From Ruminococcus turbiniformis (GTDB lineage Bacteria; Bacillota; Clostridia; Lachnospirales; Lachnospiraceae): a stretch of DNA of 64,000 nucleotides. The notes beneath the pieces were generated by a model, which worked only from the letters and a program-made list of their open reading frames with translations, ran no database searches and had not been told where the DNA came from. Position 1 is the first letter of the stretch; each line of letters starts with the position of its first letter. Both the position numbers and the translations under genes were made by a program. The stretch spans positions 50,637 through 114,636 of the forward strand of contig NZ_JAJEQX010000009.1 of NCBI RefSeq assembly GCF_020687545.1, given 5' to 3'. Below, piece after piece: positions 18,027 to 27,305 of the stretch.

Positions 18027-19406
18027 ATGAAACCAAACCAATTGGAGCAGTATAAAAGAATACTGAGAATCATAGCAGCACTTCTTGTGATTGCAAGTGT
18101 TTCTCTGGCTTTTTTCTTCATTTGGACAAGATACTATAACCTGAGAATTGTATTTCCATTTTATTATAAGGGCCATTGGGTTGTGATGGCCATCTATGTG
18201 ATCCTGCTGTTTGTTTTCTTCTATATATATGGTGGGCTGAAGTTCGGTTATCTGAAATCTTCCAGTGTAATTCTGTCACAGATTATAGCCGTCGTTTGTG
18301 CGAACGTGCTGATGTATCTGCAGATTTCGCTGCTGTCTGCGGAACTGGAAGCTGTGGTGCCGTTCCTGTACCTCACCTGTGCGGATTTCCTTATTATTGT
18401 ATTCTGGACTCTGATTATAAACAAGGTGTTCGCAAGGCTGTTTCCGCCGCGGAAGCTTCTGATCCTCTATGATGAGTATGAACCGCAGGCCATGCTGAAA
18501 AAGATGAAGGTCAGAAACGACAGATATGAGATCGGAGAGGTAAGAAAGGTATGGACGCTCTCTCAGGAGAAGTTTGAATATCTTGCCAAAAAGTATGACG
18601 CAGTGCTGATTTATGATCTTCATTCCGAGCTGAGAAACAAGATACTGAAATACTGTTATTCGGAGTCTATTCGCGTGTATTCGACTTCAAAAATTTCTGA
18701 TATTCTTGTGAAAGGTGCGGAGAACATTCATTTGTTTGACACGCCGATCCTTCTGTTCAGGAATTACGGGCTGACATTTGAGCAGAAACTCGTGAAAAGG
18801 ATTATGGATATCGTGATGTCTTCGATTATTCTGGTCATAACATCACCGATTATGCTGATTGTGGCTGCTGCGATTAAGCTTTATGACGGCGGCCCGGTTA
18901 TGTTCCGTCAGGAAAGGTGCACAATCAACGGGAAGGTATTTCGCATTCATAAGTTCCGCAGTATGATTGTTGACGCTGAGAAGGAAGGAAAATCGATTCC
19001 GGCTACTGATAATGATCCGCGTATCACTCCGGTGGGACGTTTCATCCGCAAGACAAGGCTGGACGAGCTTCCGCAGATGATCGACATACTGAATGGAAAT
19101 ATGAGTATGGTAGGACCCAGACCGGAGAGGGTTGAGCATGTAAAAAAATATACGGAAGAGATTGCCGAGTTTGACTACCGTCTCAAAGTAAAGGGCGGGC
19201 TGACCGGATATGCTCAGATTTATGGGAAGTATAATACAACTCCGTATGACAAGCTGAAACTTGACCTGATGTACATCCAGAACTATTCTGTACTGATGGA
19301 TCTCAGACTGATTCTTATGACAGTGAAGATCATGTTTATGAAGGAAAGTACGGAAGGGTTTGAGGAAAAGGAAGGGCAGAAAGCTCAGGAAAAAGAAGAA
19401 AAATAA
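18027..19406 (+). CDS. Polyprenyl-phosphate sugar-1-phosphate transferase
   Basis: The 459-residue product has four membrane segments in the first 130 residues, a small Rossmann-like soluble region (about 140-240), a further membrane re-entrant helix near 265-285, and the bacterial sugar transferase domain to 430. The catalytic block includes VMFRQER, HKFRSM (308-313), TRLDELPQ and GNMSMVGPRPE. Such PglC/WbaP-type enzymes start polymer synthesis by loading a sugar-1-phosphate on undecaprenyl phosphate. The last 25 residues are a Glu/Lys tail without known role. A strong promoter stands 39 bases upstream. Confidence 0.9.
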   Translation: MKPNQLEQYKRILRIIAALLVIASVSLAFFFIWTRYYNLRIVFPFYYKGHWVVMAIYVILLFVFFYIYGGLKFGYLKSSSVILSQIIAVVCANVLMYLQISLLSAELEAVVPFLYLTCADFLIIVFWTLIINKVFARLFPPRKLLILYDEYEPQAMLKKMKVRNDRYEIGEVRKVWTLSQEKFEYLAKKYDAVLIYDLHSELRNKILKYCYSESIRVYSTSKISDILVKGAENIHLFDTPILLFRNYGLTFEQKLVKRIMDIVMSSIILVITSPIMLIVAAAIKLYDGGPVMFRQERCTINGKVFRIHKFRSMIVDAEKEGKSIPATDNDPRITPVGRFIRKTRLDELPQMIDILNGNMSMVGPRPERVEHVKKYTEEIAEFDYRLKVKGGLTGYAQIYGKYNTTPYDKLKLDLMYIQNYSVLMDLRLILMTVKIMFMKESTEGFEEKEGQKAQEKEEK

Positions 19407-19412
19407 TAAATG

Positions 19413-19440
19413 GAAATAGCAGGCTTTTGTCTGCTGTTTT
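19413..19440 (+). terminator. Weak hairpin with T-rich tail
   Basis: AGCAG at 19418-19422 pairs with CTGCT at 19431-19435, with flanking GAAA/TTTC pairs, followed by GTTTTCTC. The stem is short, so it may only reduce read-through into the TagA-like gene 22 bases on. Confidence 0.4.
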
Positions 19441-19462
19441 CTCTGTGAAAGAGAGCAGGCAT

Positions 19463-20173
19463 ATGAAAAAATATTTTGAAAAGATATTCGGGGGCGGACA
19501 GGAAGAGTTTCAGAAAGTCCTGTCAAAACATCTCGAGGAAGAGAAGCGCCTTTTTGTGGTGACCGCGAACCCTGAGACGCTGATGACCGGACAGGAGAAC
19601 AGTGAGTTCGACCGGCTTCTGATGGATGAGGAAACATGTATCGTGCCCGACGGTATCGGTACGGTGAAGGCTGCGCATATGCTGGGATACGACGTGGCAG
19701 AACGCGTTACCGGTGTGGAGATCTCTCAGTTCCTTCTGAAAGAAGCAGTACGGCAGGGAAAGACTGTCTTCCTGCTCGGTGCAAAAGAGGAAGTGGTATC
19801 CGCGCTTGCGGGCAAGCTTGCTGCAAAATACCCGAATCTTGGAATCCTCGGTTATGAAAACGGATATGTGAAGGATAAGGATGTCGTGTTTGATCGGATC
19901 GCAGAACTCAGGCCGGATGTTGTGCTTGTCGCGCTTGGAATCCCGCAGCAGGAGCTTCTGATTTACAGACATTTAAGGCAGTTTGAAAAAGGAATTTTTG
20001 TAGGGGTCGGAGGAAGTTTCGACGTACTGAGCGGAACGAAGAAGAGGGCGCCGGAGATTTTCATAAAGCTGAATCTGGAATGGCTGTACAGAATAACGAC
20101 GGAGCCGAAACGCCTTGGCAGATTTTTCAGAAGCAATATTATGTTTATTCTTAAGATCAGGAAGATGAAGTAG
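19463..20173 (+). CDS. WecG/TagA/CpsF family N-acetylmannosaminyltransferase
   Basis: ATG 19463 is preferred over an upstream in-frame ATG at 19427, because the longer start would overlap the hairpin and family members begin near MKKYFEKI. The 236-residue product shows TANPE, VPDGIGTVKAAHMLGY, RVTGVE, FLLGAKEE and VALGIPQQE, all family hallmarks, with the catalytic Asp probably in PDGIG. TagA adds ManNAc to GlcNAc-PP-undecaprenol to form the teichoic acid linkage unit. The UDP-ManNAc-forming epimerase at 14050 supports this. It comes 16 bases before the polymerase-like gene. Confidence 0.88.
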   Translation: MKKYFEKIFGGGQEEFQKVLSKHLEEEKRLFVVTANPETLMTGQENSEFDRLLMDEETCIVPDGIGTVKAAHMLGYDVAERVTGVEISQFLLKEAVRQGKTVFLLGAKEEVVSALAGKLAAKYPNLGILGYENGYVKDKDVVFDRIAELRPDVVLVALGIPQQELLIYRHLRQFEKGIFVGVGGSFDVLSGTKKRAPEIFIKLNLEWLYRITTEPKRLGRFFRSNIMFILKIRKMK

Positions 20174-20189
20174 AAATATAGGAGTTGAT

Positions 20190-21698
20190 ATGGTGAAGGA
20201 CAACAAAGCGAGGATTGAAAAAATATATGTGACGCTGCTTGCCGTTCTGGTTGCGATTCAGCCGATTCTTGAACTGGTGTGGTTTAATGACGGAACGGTC
20301 GGTGAAGTGGGGGGATTTACAATACCGACACTCATCAGGTTTGGCCTGATCGGGGTAGCCGGTATTTTGTCTTTTTTCGTAATCAGATTCAACAGAAAAT
20401 ATCTATGGCTGGTGCTGTATCTGGCAGTTGTGGCTGTCTATGCTGTTCTGCATCACATTTTCTGTATTGATTTTCAGTCCCTTGTGCCGGGAAATTTCAA
20501 TTACAACATGATTTCAGAGATGTTTTATCTTGTCCGCATGCTTGTTCCGATTGCAATGATTTATTTTGTATATAATTCTTCGATGAGCAGGAAAGTATTC
20601 GATGGACTTGTAATAGGTATTTCACTTTTCTCTTCGGGGCTTGTAGTGATCACGAATCTTACGAAGACGTCCATAGGCTCCTATTCAAACAGGACGATTC
20701 TTGGGAACCTGATTGACTGGTTTGTTAATAAGGGAGTGTTTACGTTTAATGACCTTGCCTCGAAAGGGTTCTTTTATACCAGTATTTTTTCAGTCGTGCT
20801 GGTGCTGCTTTTCCCATATATACTTTATCTTTTTATCAGGGACAGGAAAAAAAGATACTTCTTTCTTGCAGTTATCCAGGCTCTCGCGCTCTATATGTTC
20901 GGGACAAAGGCTACAACATTCAGCGTGATTATAGAGCTTGTGGTTATGTTTGCAGTATATCTTGTATGTACTCTGATGAAAAAGGATCAGAAATTTCTGA
21001 AGAGTCAGGCAATTCCGTTCCTTGTGCTGATCCTTGCAGCTGTGATTGTTTATCCGTACACACCGGCAATTTCAAGATCAAATTATGATGCGGAGTATCA
21101 GAAAGAGCTGGACGAGGATTACGACGAAGAAGAGGAGAATAGGGCGCTGGAGGAAGCGGATGATCTGGAGAAATATTATGATGAAAATTATATGTATTTC
21201 TCAATTAGTCAGGATTTCATGCTCCGATCATATCCGTATAAATATGACCTTGAATTCTGGGATCAGCTGCTCAAGGATCTTGGACCGTCCCAGAGAATGC
21301 AGAACCGGATTGTGGAACAGAGGATGCTTGAGAGAGTAAAAGAGATCAATGACGATCCGATGGACGACCTTTTCGGTATGGGGTATACAAGAACATCCAA
21401 TATTTATAATCTGGAGAGGGATTTCCTGTATCAGTATTATTCCCTGGGAATTGTCGGAGTGGTAATTTTTCTTGGACCATATGTCGGAATCCTTCTGATT
21501 ACGATGATTCTTATGCTTGTGAAGTTTAAAAAGCGGGGGAATATAGAGAACTGCTCCCTTGTGCTGGGAGTCGGTCTGTCTCTGTTTCTTGCGTATTACA
21601 GCGGAAATGTGATGGATAATCTCGGCATTACAATTATTATGGGAATGGTACTTGGAATGTTGCTCAGGATCAATTTCAGAAAAGAGGTAGAGGATTGA
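20190..21698 (+). CDS. O-antigen ligase/polymerase-like membrane protein
   Basis: A 502-residue protein with about 10-12 membrane helices. The AGGAGTTGAT ribosome site precedes the ATG. A large outside loop lies around residues 290-400. Its first part is very acidic (runs of Asp/Glu with Tyr), and it is followed by FDLFGMGYTR-type residues as seen in Wzy_C ligases. Members either polymerise lipid-linked repeats (Wzy, TarP) or ligate finished chains (WaaL, TacL). The gene stands where a polymerase or ligase is needed in this flippase-type cluster. Sequence divergence in the family prevents a firm choice. Confidence 0.75.
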   Translation: MVKDNKARIEKIYVTLLAVLVAIQPILELVWFNDGTVGEVGGFTIPTLIRFGLIGVAGILSFFVIRFNRKYLWLVLYLAVVAVYAVLHHIFCIDFQSLVPGNFNYNMISEMFYLVRMLVPIAMIYFVYNSSMSRKVFDGLVIGISLFSSGLVVITNLTKTSIGSYSNRTILGNLIDWFVNKGVFTFNDLASKGFFYTSIFSVVLVLLFPYILYLFIRDRKKRYFFLAVIQALALYMFGTKATTFSVIIELVVMFAVYLVCTLMKKDQKFLKSQAIPFLVLILAAVIVYPYTPAISRSNYDAEYQKELDEDYDEEEENRALEEADDLEKYYDENYMYFSISQDFMLRSYPYKYDLEFWDQLLKDLGPSQRMQNRIVEQRMLERVKEINDDPMDDLFGMGYTRTSNIYNLERDFLYQYYSLGIVGVVIFLGPYVGILLITMILMLVKFKKRGNIENCSLVLGVGLSLFLAYYSGNVMDNLGITIIMGMVLGMLLRINFRKEVED

Positions 21699-21699
21699 G

Positions 21700-22683
21700 A
21701 TGAAAAATTCTGGAATCAGTGCGATCAGAGGAATTGCGACTCTTATGATTGTATGCTGCCATCTCATGCAGGGACTGGATAATGAACTGGCCTTCTGGCT
21801 GAATGTAGGGGTTCAGATCTTTTTGTGCATGTCCGGATATCTGTATGGGAAAAAGCAGGTGGAGAATACGGTCGCATGGTACAAAAGACAGTACCTGAAA
21901 ATCATGAAACCGGTATGGATTCTGCTGACAGTGCTTGCTGCGGTTATTCTGATCGGTCAGTTTTCCGATCTGTCTGTTATTTCACTGGGACTGAGCTATC
22001 TTGGACTTGCAGGATTCGGGACACTGCCTGAACTGACGCATACATGGTTTATCACGTACATTCTTTTCTGCTATCTTCTGACACCGTTGCTTCAGATGAT
22101 TGACATTGCTTCAGAGAAGAAAACGTGGAAATTTGTACTGTCGCTGATTGTGTTTGTCGGGATTGCGGAGTGCCTGTATCTTTCAAGAATCGTGATGCTG
22201 ATGCCCCAGTATCTGAGCTGTTATATTGTGGGATATTATTTCTCCAGACGGGAAGCGGCAAACGGAGGAGCCGATCTGAAGAAACTTACAGCAATCGTGG
22301 CGGCGATTGCTGTGGTGACGCTGCCGATCCGTCTGCTTGTACAGTATGGAGGGATCGAGATTCCGATGCCGGGCTGGCAGTACATCCGCACACAGATTAC
22401 AGACTGGCATCATACACTGCTGGGAATTGCACTGTTTTTCGGGCTTCTCCTGCTGTTTACCCGCAAAAAGCCCGGATATACGAAAATACTTGAATACTCG
22501 GATAAATACTCCTACTATATATATCTGGTACATCAGATTTTTATATTAAATACATTTTCGCTTCTTCATGTCACACCGTTTCTTTTCCTGAATCTGCTGC
22601 TGATCGCGGCAGCTGTTCTCCTGTCTGCCGCTGTGCTGCGATGGGTGACAGAGCGGCTTGTGATTAAGAAAAAAGCAGTCTGA
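21700..22683 (+). CDS. Acyltransferase 3 family membrane protein
   Basis: A 327-residue protein with about 10 membrane helices. The N-terminal ISAIRGIATLMIVCCHL contains the R..A...V...H signature of the family; the H is the probable catalytic base. A later SYYIYLVHQIF matches the C-terminal family motif. These enzymes O-acylate (often O-acetylate) surface sugars or lipids. It begins one base after the polymerase-like stop codon (AGAGG upstream), so it is in the same transcript and probably modifies the same polymer. Confidence 0.86.
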   Translation: MKNSGISAIRGIATLMIVCCHLMQGLDNELAFWLNVGVQIFLCMSGYLYGKKQVENTVAWYKRQYLKIMKPVWILLTVLAAVILIGQFSDLSVISLGLSYLGLAGFGTLPELTHTWFITYILFCYLLTPLLQMIDIASEKKTWKFVLSLIVFVGIAECLYLSRIVMLMPQYLSCYIVGYYFSRREAANGGADLKKLTAIVAAIAVVTLPIRLLVQYGGIEIPMPGWQYIRTQITDWHHTLLGIALFFGLLLLFTRKKPGYTKILEYSDKYSYYIYLVHQIFILNTFSLLHVTPFLFLNLLLIAAAVLLSAAVLRWVTERLVIKKKAV

Positions 22684-22711
22684 TACAGAAAAAATATCAG
22701 ATGAATGACTG

Positions 22712-22740
22712 TTGAATTTGCTGCACATAGTTGTTACAAT
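22712..22740 (+). promoter_or_regulatory. Promoter of the transglutaminase-like choline-binding protein
   Basis: TTGAAT at 22712-22717 and TACAAT at 22735-22740, 17-base spacer, 55 bases before the ATG at 22795, which itself follows AAAGGAGGAG. Confidence 0.65.
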
Positions 22741-22794
22741 GAACAATAAGGGGATTTTTAAAAAGAGTACCCAGATATAAAAGGAGGAGAATAT

Positions 22795-24822
22795 ATGAGA
22801 CCAGGGAAAAAGACAGCTCTTCTGCTTGCGGGCGCTTTGGCGATACAGTCTCCGCTGACAGTGCTTGCAGAGGAGACCTATCCGGAAGAACAGCAGGCAA
22901 CAGCTGAATTTGGACCGGAGGATGCAGATACAGCGGATACTGCTGCAGGAGAGGATGCAGAAAAAGAGGATCAGGAACCGGCTGGCGGAGCTGAGAACGG
23001 TGAAGCAGCTGAGGAGTCTTCCGGTGAAGCACCTGTTGATACGCCGGATGCAGGAGATGATACATCAGATACAGATGGCGGCGCATCGGATACAGGGGAT
23101 GATGCATCGGATACAGGAAATGATGCATCAGATACGGGAAACGATACGGAAACACCACCGTCAACAGATTTGCCGGATGGCGAAGATCCGTCAGAAGAAA
23201 TACCGGATGAGGGAGAGCCTGAAGAAGAGCCGGATGTACATAAGCCGGGATGGTATCTTGCGAACGAAGGCTGGTATTACTATAACAGCAACGGTGAAAA
23301 AATGACCGGCTGGCAGTGGATAAACGGGGCATGGTATTATCTGAACCCGTCGAATACAGAGTACCCGGGACTTATGATTGATGACAGCAGCTATGTGATT
23401 AACGGGACGACTTACTGCTTTAATTCCGGCGGTGCAATGGCATCGGGCGGTTGGTATTTCACAGATGAAGGCTGGTACTATTTAAATGGAAGCGGTGCGG
23501 CTGTGACCGGATGGCAGTGGATCGGAAACGTGTGGTATTATCTGGATCCGGCAAATGCGGAATATCCGGGCCTTATGCTTTCAGATGAAACTGCGGAGAT
23601 TAATGGCCAGCGATATCTCTTTAAGTCAAATGGAGCGATGTATACCGGCTGGTATCTGTCAGAAGACGGATGGAGATATTATGGCTGGAGCGGAGCAGAA
23701 GCAGCAGGCTGGATTTCTCTGGACAGCGTATGGTATTATCTGGATCCGGAGAATGACCGACTCATGGTATCCAACTGTGAGAAGGAAATTGGCGGAAAGC
23801 TTTATCGCTTTAAAGAGAATGGAGCGATGTATACCGGCTGGTATCTTGAGAATGGAACAGAATGGCGCTATTACAGACCGGATGGGGATTCCGCGACCGG
23901 CTGGGTGCTTGACAGAGGAAAATGGTATTATTTTGATCCTGAAAACGAAAACCGGATGGCTGCAGACTGCGAGAAAGTAATCAACGGAACAAATTACATA
24001 TTTACTTCCAGCGGGGCAATGTATACCGGCTGGCACTATGTAGACGGAGAGGGATACTACTATTATACGGAAAGCGGATTCCTGGCTTCCGGTTGGTGCC
24101 AGGTGGGCCAGACATGGTATTATATGGATCCGGAAAATAATAATATCATGGTAAATGACAAATGGAAGGACATCAACGGATACCGTTACAGTTTTTATGA
24201 CTGGGGCGGTATGAGAATAAACTGGGGTTATATTGATGGATACTGGTATTATTTTGCACTTGATGGTTCCATGCATACAGGCTGGCAGACAATTGACGGC
24301 AAGCGCTATTACCTGTATAAGAAGGATGATCCCAATGGTGGCGTCTGGGGAGCTATGGCAACGAATGTCACTATTGATGGTATTTATATAGCTGCAGATG
24401 GTACTGCAAGTGCAGCTTACGGATACGCGGCTGCAGTGCTTGACCAGATCGGCTGGGATTTAAGAGCTGCGTTTAACTGGTCGGCAAGTCTGTCGTATGT
24501 GAGTGTTTCCGACACACCGGATCCGGGCAGTGAGTATTTCGCGACTTACGGTTTCCAGAACGGCTCGGGAGACTGCTATGTGATGGCGGCAACGTTCTAT
24601 TATATGGCGAAGCTTCTCGGATATGACGCCCATCAGATGACGGGATATGTACCTCTGCTTAATGGAGGAATGGGCCCCCATTCATGGGTGGAGATCGATA
24701 TGAACGGAACGACTTATGTGTTTGACCCTGATTTTACACATGAAACGGGATATAACGGTTATCAGATTACATACGGCGCATCCGGAACATGGATCTACAG
24801 AGATTATTACAGAATGAATTAA
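22795..24822 (+). CDS. Choline-binding repeat protein with C-terminal transglutaminase-like domain
   Basis: A 675-residue secreted protein with a signal peptide ending near VLAEE, residues about 25-150 acidic and partly repetitive (DTGNDASDTGND-type units), then CW_binding repeats to about 535. Unlike the autolysin repeats, many here have longer spacers of the WYYLDPxN type. The last 130 residues carry a transglutaminase-like triad: C594 in GDCYVMA, H629 in PHSWVEI, D644 in VFDP. Such domains act as cysteine proteases, crosslinkers or peptidases on surface proteins. The true reaction is unknown. The pairing with choline-binding repeats suggests an enzyme held on the teichoic acid. The next gene follows after 22 bases. 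Confidence 0.82.
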   Translation: MRPGKKTALLLAGALAIQSPLTVLAEETYPEEQQATAEFGPEDADTADTAAGEDAEKEDQEPAGGAENGEAAEESSGEAPVDTPDAGDDTSDTDGGASDTGDDASDTGNDASDTGNDTETPPSTDLPDGEDPSEEIPDEGEPEEEPDVHKPGWYLANEGWYYYNSNGEKMTGWQWINGAWYYLNPSNTEYPGLMIDDSSYVINGTTYCFNSGGAMASGGWYFTDEGWYYLNGSGAAVTGWQWIGNVWYYLDPANAEYPGLMLSDETAEINGQRYLFKSNGAMYTGWYLSEDGWRYYGWSGAEAAGWISLDSVWYYLDPENDRLMVSNCEKEIGGKLYRFKENGAMYTGWYLENGTEWRYYRPDGDSATGWVLDRGKWYYFDPENENRMAADCEKVINGTNYIFTSSGAMYTGWHYVDGEGYYYYTESGFLASGWCQVGQTWYYMDPENNNIMVNDKWKDINGYRYSFYDWGGMRINWGYIDGYWYYFALDGSMHTGWQTIDGKRYYLYKKDDPNGGVWGAMATNVTIDGIYIAADGTASAAYGYAAAVLDQIGWDLRAAFNWSASLSYVSVSDTPDPGSEYFATYGFQNGSGDCYVMAATFYYMAKLLGYDAHQMTGYVPLLNGGMGPHSWVEIDMNGTTYVFDPDFTHETGYNGYQITYGASGTWIYRDYYRMN

Positions 24823-24844
24823 AATCTAAAGGAGAATAATACCG

Positions 24845-25675
24845 ATGAAGAGAAGGTTATTGCTTGCCCTCTGTGTATGTATGATCGGCGCGATGGGGAC
24901 GGTTACAGGGTGTTCTTCACAGTCCGGCGGGGAAGAGGATACGGCAGCATCTGTTGAAGATACGGCTGAAAAAGAGGAAGAAGAGCTGAAGACTATCGGA
25001 ACGGAAGATGCAGATGCATTTCAGGTGGAGCTGAAAAACAGCACGGGAAAAAATATCACCGGAGTCAGTATTAAGCTGATGAGCGAGACGGAATATCCGG
25101 AGAATATGCTTACAGACGGCGACGTGTATGAGGCGGATGAGAGCAGAATACTCTATTATAAGGCTCCGGACGCGAGCGGAGATGCTGCAGCTGCAGCGGA
25201 TGCAGCCGAGACAGAAGCGGCTGATTCGAATCAGAAAGTGATGACCACAGGATATGATGTCCAGCTTACTTTTGAGGATGCGAGCACAGCGGAACTTCAT
25301 GCATTCCCGTTTGAGGATATCAGCGAGGGAGAAATCTGCTTTGCAGATGATGTGGCATATCTGTCCTACACAAGTGTTTCGACAGAGGAAAAGGTAGAGA
25401 CGAAAGAGGCAGAGCTGTCCGTCAAGGCTCAGAAAGAGGCGGAAGCGCAGGCGGCGGCAGAACAGGCGGCAGCGGAACAGGCGGCGGCAGAGCAGGCAGC
25501 GGCGGAAGCGGCGGCAGCACAGGCGGCAGCGGAACAGGCAGCAGCGGAACAGGCAGCAGCGGAAGCGGCGGCACAGGCGGCGGCAGCAGCGGCCCAGCAG
25601 CAACAGCAGGCAGCACCTCCGGCTGATACGTCGGGCGGAGGAGACGGATGTCTGGATGGAGCGCTGTTTAACTAG
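24845..25675 (+). CDS. Ala/Gln-rich lipoprotein of unknown function
   Basis: A 276-residue protein preceded by AAAGGAG. The lipobox VTGC puts the lipidated Cys near residue 23. Residues about 55-185 form a beta-rich domain beginning 'FQVELKNSTGKNITG', which resembles small domains seen in other clostridial lipoproteins but which I cannot name. Residues about 195-260 are repeats of AAAEQ/AEA, expected to form one long helix, ending in QQQQQ, then a Gly-rich tail with a Cys near the end. It could be a spacer that reaches through the wall. Co-transcription with the transglutaminase-like gene is likely (22-base gap). Confidence 0.6.
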   Translation: MKRRLLLALCVCMIGAMGTVTGCSSQSGGEEDTAASVEDTAEKEEEELKTIGTEDADAFQVELKNSTGKNITGVSIKLMSETEYPENMLTDGDVYEADESRILYYKAPDASGDAAAAADAAETEAADSNQKVMTTGYDVQLTFEDASTAELHAFPFEDISEGEICFADDVAYLSYTSVSTEEKVETKEAELSVKAQKEAEAQAAAEQAAAEQAAAEQAAAEAAAAQAAAEQAAAEQAAAEAAAQAAAAAAQQQQQAAPPADTSGGGDGCLDGALFN

Positions 25676-25739
25676 GTGCTGAAAATTCAGCGTCAGTATT
25701 AAAGTACAGTATAAGGGAATAAACATTGAGTAAAAGCGG

Positions 25740-25777
25740 TGAGAATGCGGCGCATAAAGCCGCATCCTCATCTTTTT
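25740..25777 (+). terminator. Intrinsic terminator before the dlt-like genes
   Basis: TGAG/ATGCGGC at 25740-25751 pairs with GCCGCAT/CTCA at 25759-25770 around a 7-base loop, followed by TCTTTTT. A dyad GCTGAA-AA-TTCAGC lies at 25678-25691 and a weak promoter-like pair (TTCAGC, TATAAG at 25710) precedes the hairpin, so the hairpin could also act as a leader attenuator of the downstream operon. Confidence 0.75.
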
Positions 25778-25796
25778 GCAGTTATAAGAGGGAATT

Positions 25797-27305
25797 ATGT
25801 CTTTAGTATCGAATATATTTATCCTTTTTGTTGCTCTGTCTGTTTTTGTGTACTATATTGTCCCGAAGCGCTGCCAGTGGCCGGTGCTGCTGGCAGCAAG
25901 CTATGTGTATTATCTGACTGCGGGGGCGGAATATCTGTTTTTTATTCTGTTTTCAACAGCCGTAACATACGGAAGCGGGCGCCTGATTGAAAAGTATATG
26001 GAAACGGATCGGAAAGCGGCGAAAAGAATTCTTATTGCCGGCCTTGTTCTGAATTTTGCCATGCTTGGCGGCGTAAAATACACGAATTTTATTGTTGAAA
26101 ATATCAATGCATTATTTCAGACGGATATTCCGGGAATCGGTATTCTTCTGCCGCTTGGAATTTCGTTTTATACGTTTCAGTCGTCGGGATATCTTCTGGA
26201 TGTGTACTGGAAAAGGACAGAGGCGGAGAAAAATCCTTTCAGGTACGCACTGTTTGTCTCGTTCTTTCCGCAGATTCTTCAGGGGCCGATCGGACGGCAT
26301 TCCAGGCTTGCGGCACAGCTCTATGAGAGCCGCACGTTTGAGTGGAACCGTTTCGCAAGAGGACTTGAGAGAATCCTCTGGGGATTTTTCAAGAAGATGG
26401 TTCTGGCAGACTGGGCGGCGGTATTTGTGGATGCGATTTTTACATATCCCGACTATTACAGGGGGCTTGCTCTGTTCGGTGTGCTGTTCTATTCCGTCCA
26501 GCTTTACGCGGACTTCTCCGGGGGAATGGATGTGGTGATCGGAATCGGGCAGCTCTTCGGTATTACAATGGACGAGAACTTCAAGAGGCCGTACTTTGCC
26601 ACTTCTATTACTGATTTCTGGCACAGATGGCATATCACGCTGGGAACGTGGATGAAAGATTATCTGTTCTATCCGCTGTCACTTTCCGGGTGGATGAACC
26701 GGTTCGGAAGATGGGGAAAGAAACATCTGGGCAAGAAGATGGGGCGCAGGCTTCCTATTTGTCTGGCAAACCTTGTCGTATTTTTCGTAGTCGGTGTCTG
26801 GCATGGCGCGGCCTGGAAATATATTGCCTACGGTATATATAATGGCGTAATCATTGCCTTCAGCGGCCTGATGACAGACGAGTACCGGAAATGGAAGAAG
26901 ACGCTTAAAATCAGCGGCAGCGAACGGTGGTATCATGTATTTATGATTGTTCGTACATTCATACTTGTCAATATCAGCTGGTTCTTTGATTGTTCGGCGA
27001 CTGTCGGGCAGGCGGTTCGAATGATGGGATATGCAGTGACGTCCTTTACACCGGCACAGCTGCTTACGATTCCCGCAGGAAGGGAAGGAGTGGCGTTCAC
27101 CCCGTATGCGCTTGCGATTATCTGTGTGGGATGTGTAGTTGTGTTTATTGTAAGTTTCCTTCAGGAACGGGGCGTGAAAATCAGGGAGACGATCGCAAAG
27201 CAGAATTTTGCAGTGCATTTTATTGTTTATCTGTGTTTGCTGCTGGCGATCGGATTTTTCGGATCAACGGCGGAGGTGAGAGGATTTATTTATGCGCAGT
27301 TCTAA
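25797..27305 (+). CDS. dltB: MBOAT O-acyltransferase, DltB-like
   Basis: A 502-residue protein with about 11-12 membrane helices and the MBOAT catalytic His in VGVWHGAAW. The 'FPQILQGPI', 'DFSGGMDVVIGIG' and 'FWHRWHITLG' blocks are standard for the DltB/AlgI group. DltB passes D-alanine from the carrier protein DltC across the membrane toward teichoic acid. The adjacent SGNH protein, ligase and (further on) carrier protein support a dlt-type role, but this family also includes alginate-type acetylases, so the acyl group is inferred. The start overlaps nothing; AGAGGGA precedes it. Confidence 0.85.
   Translation: MSLVSNIFILFVALSVFVYYIVPKRCQWPVLLAASYVYYLTAGAEYLFFILFSTAVTYGSGRLIEKYMETDRKAAKRILIAGLVLNFAMLGGVKYTNFIVENINALFQTDIPGIGILLPLGISFYTFQSSGYLLDVYWKRTEAEKNPFRYALFVSFFPQILQGPIGRHSRLAAQLYESRTFEWNRFARGLERILWGFFKKMVLADWAAVFVDAIFTYPDYYRGLALFGVLFYSVQLYADFSGGMDVVIGIGQLFGITMDENFKRPYFATSITDFWHRWHITLGTWMKDYLFYPLSLSGWMNRFGRWGKKHLGKKMGRRLPICLANLVVFFVVGVWHGAAWKYIAYGIYNGVIIAFSGLMTDEYRKWKKTLKISGSERWYHVFMIVRTFILVNISWFFDCSATVGQAVRMMGYAVTSFTPAQLLTIPAGREGVAFTPYALAIICVGCVVVFIVSFLQERGVKIRETIAKQNFAVHFIVYLCLLLAIGFFGSTAEVRGFIYAQF

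Noticed and set aside
24917..25771. Antisense frame opposite the Ala-rich lipoprotein
   Set aside because: Composed of Arg/Cys/Leu runs that are the complement of GCG/GCA repeats; no start signal.
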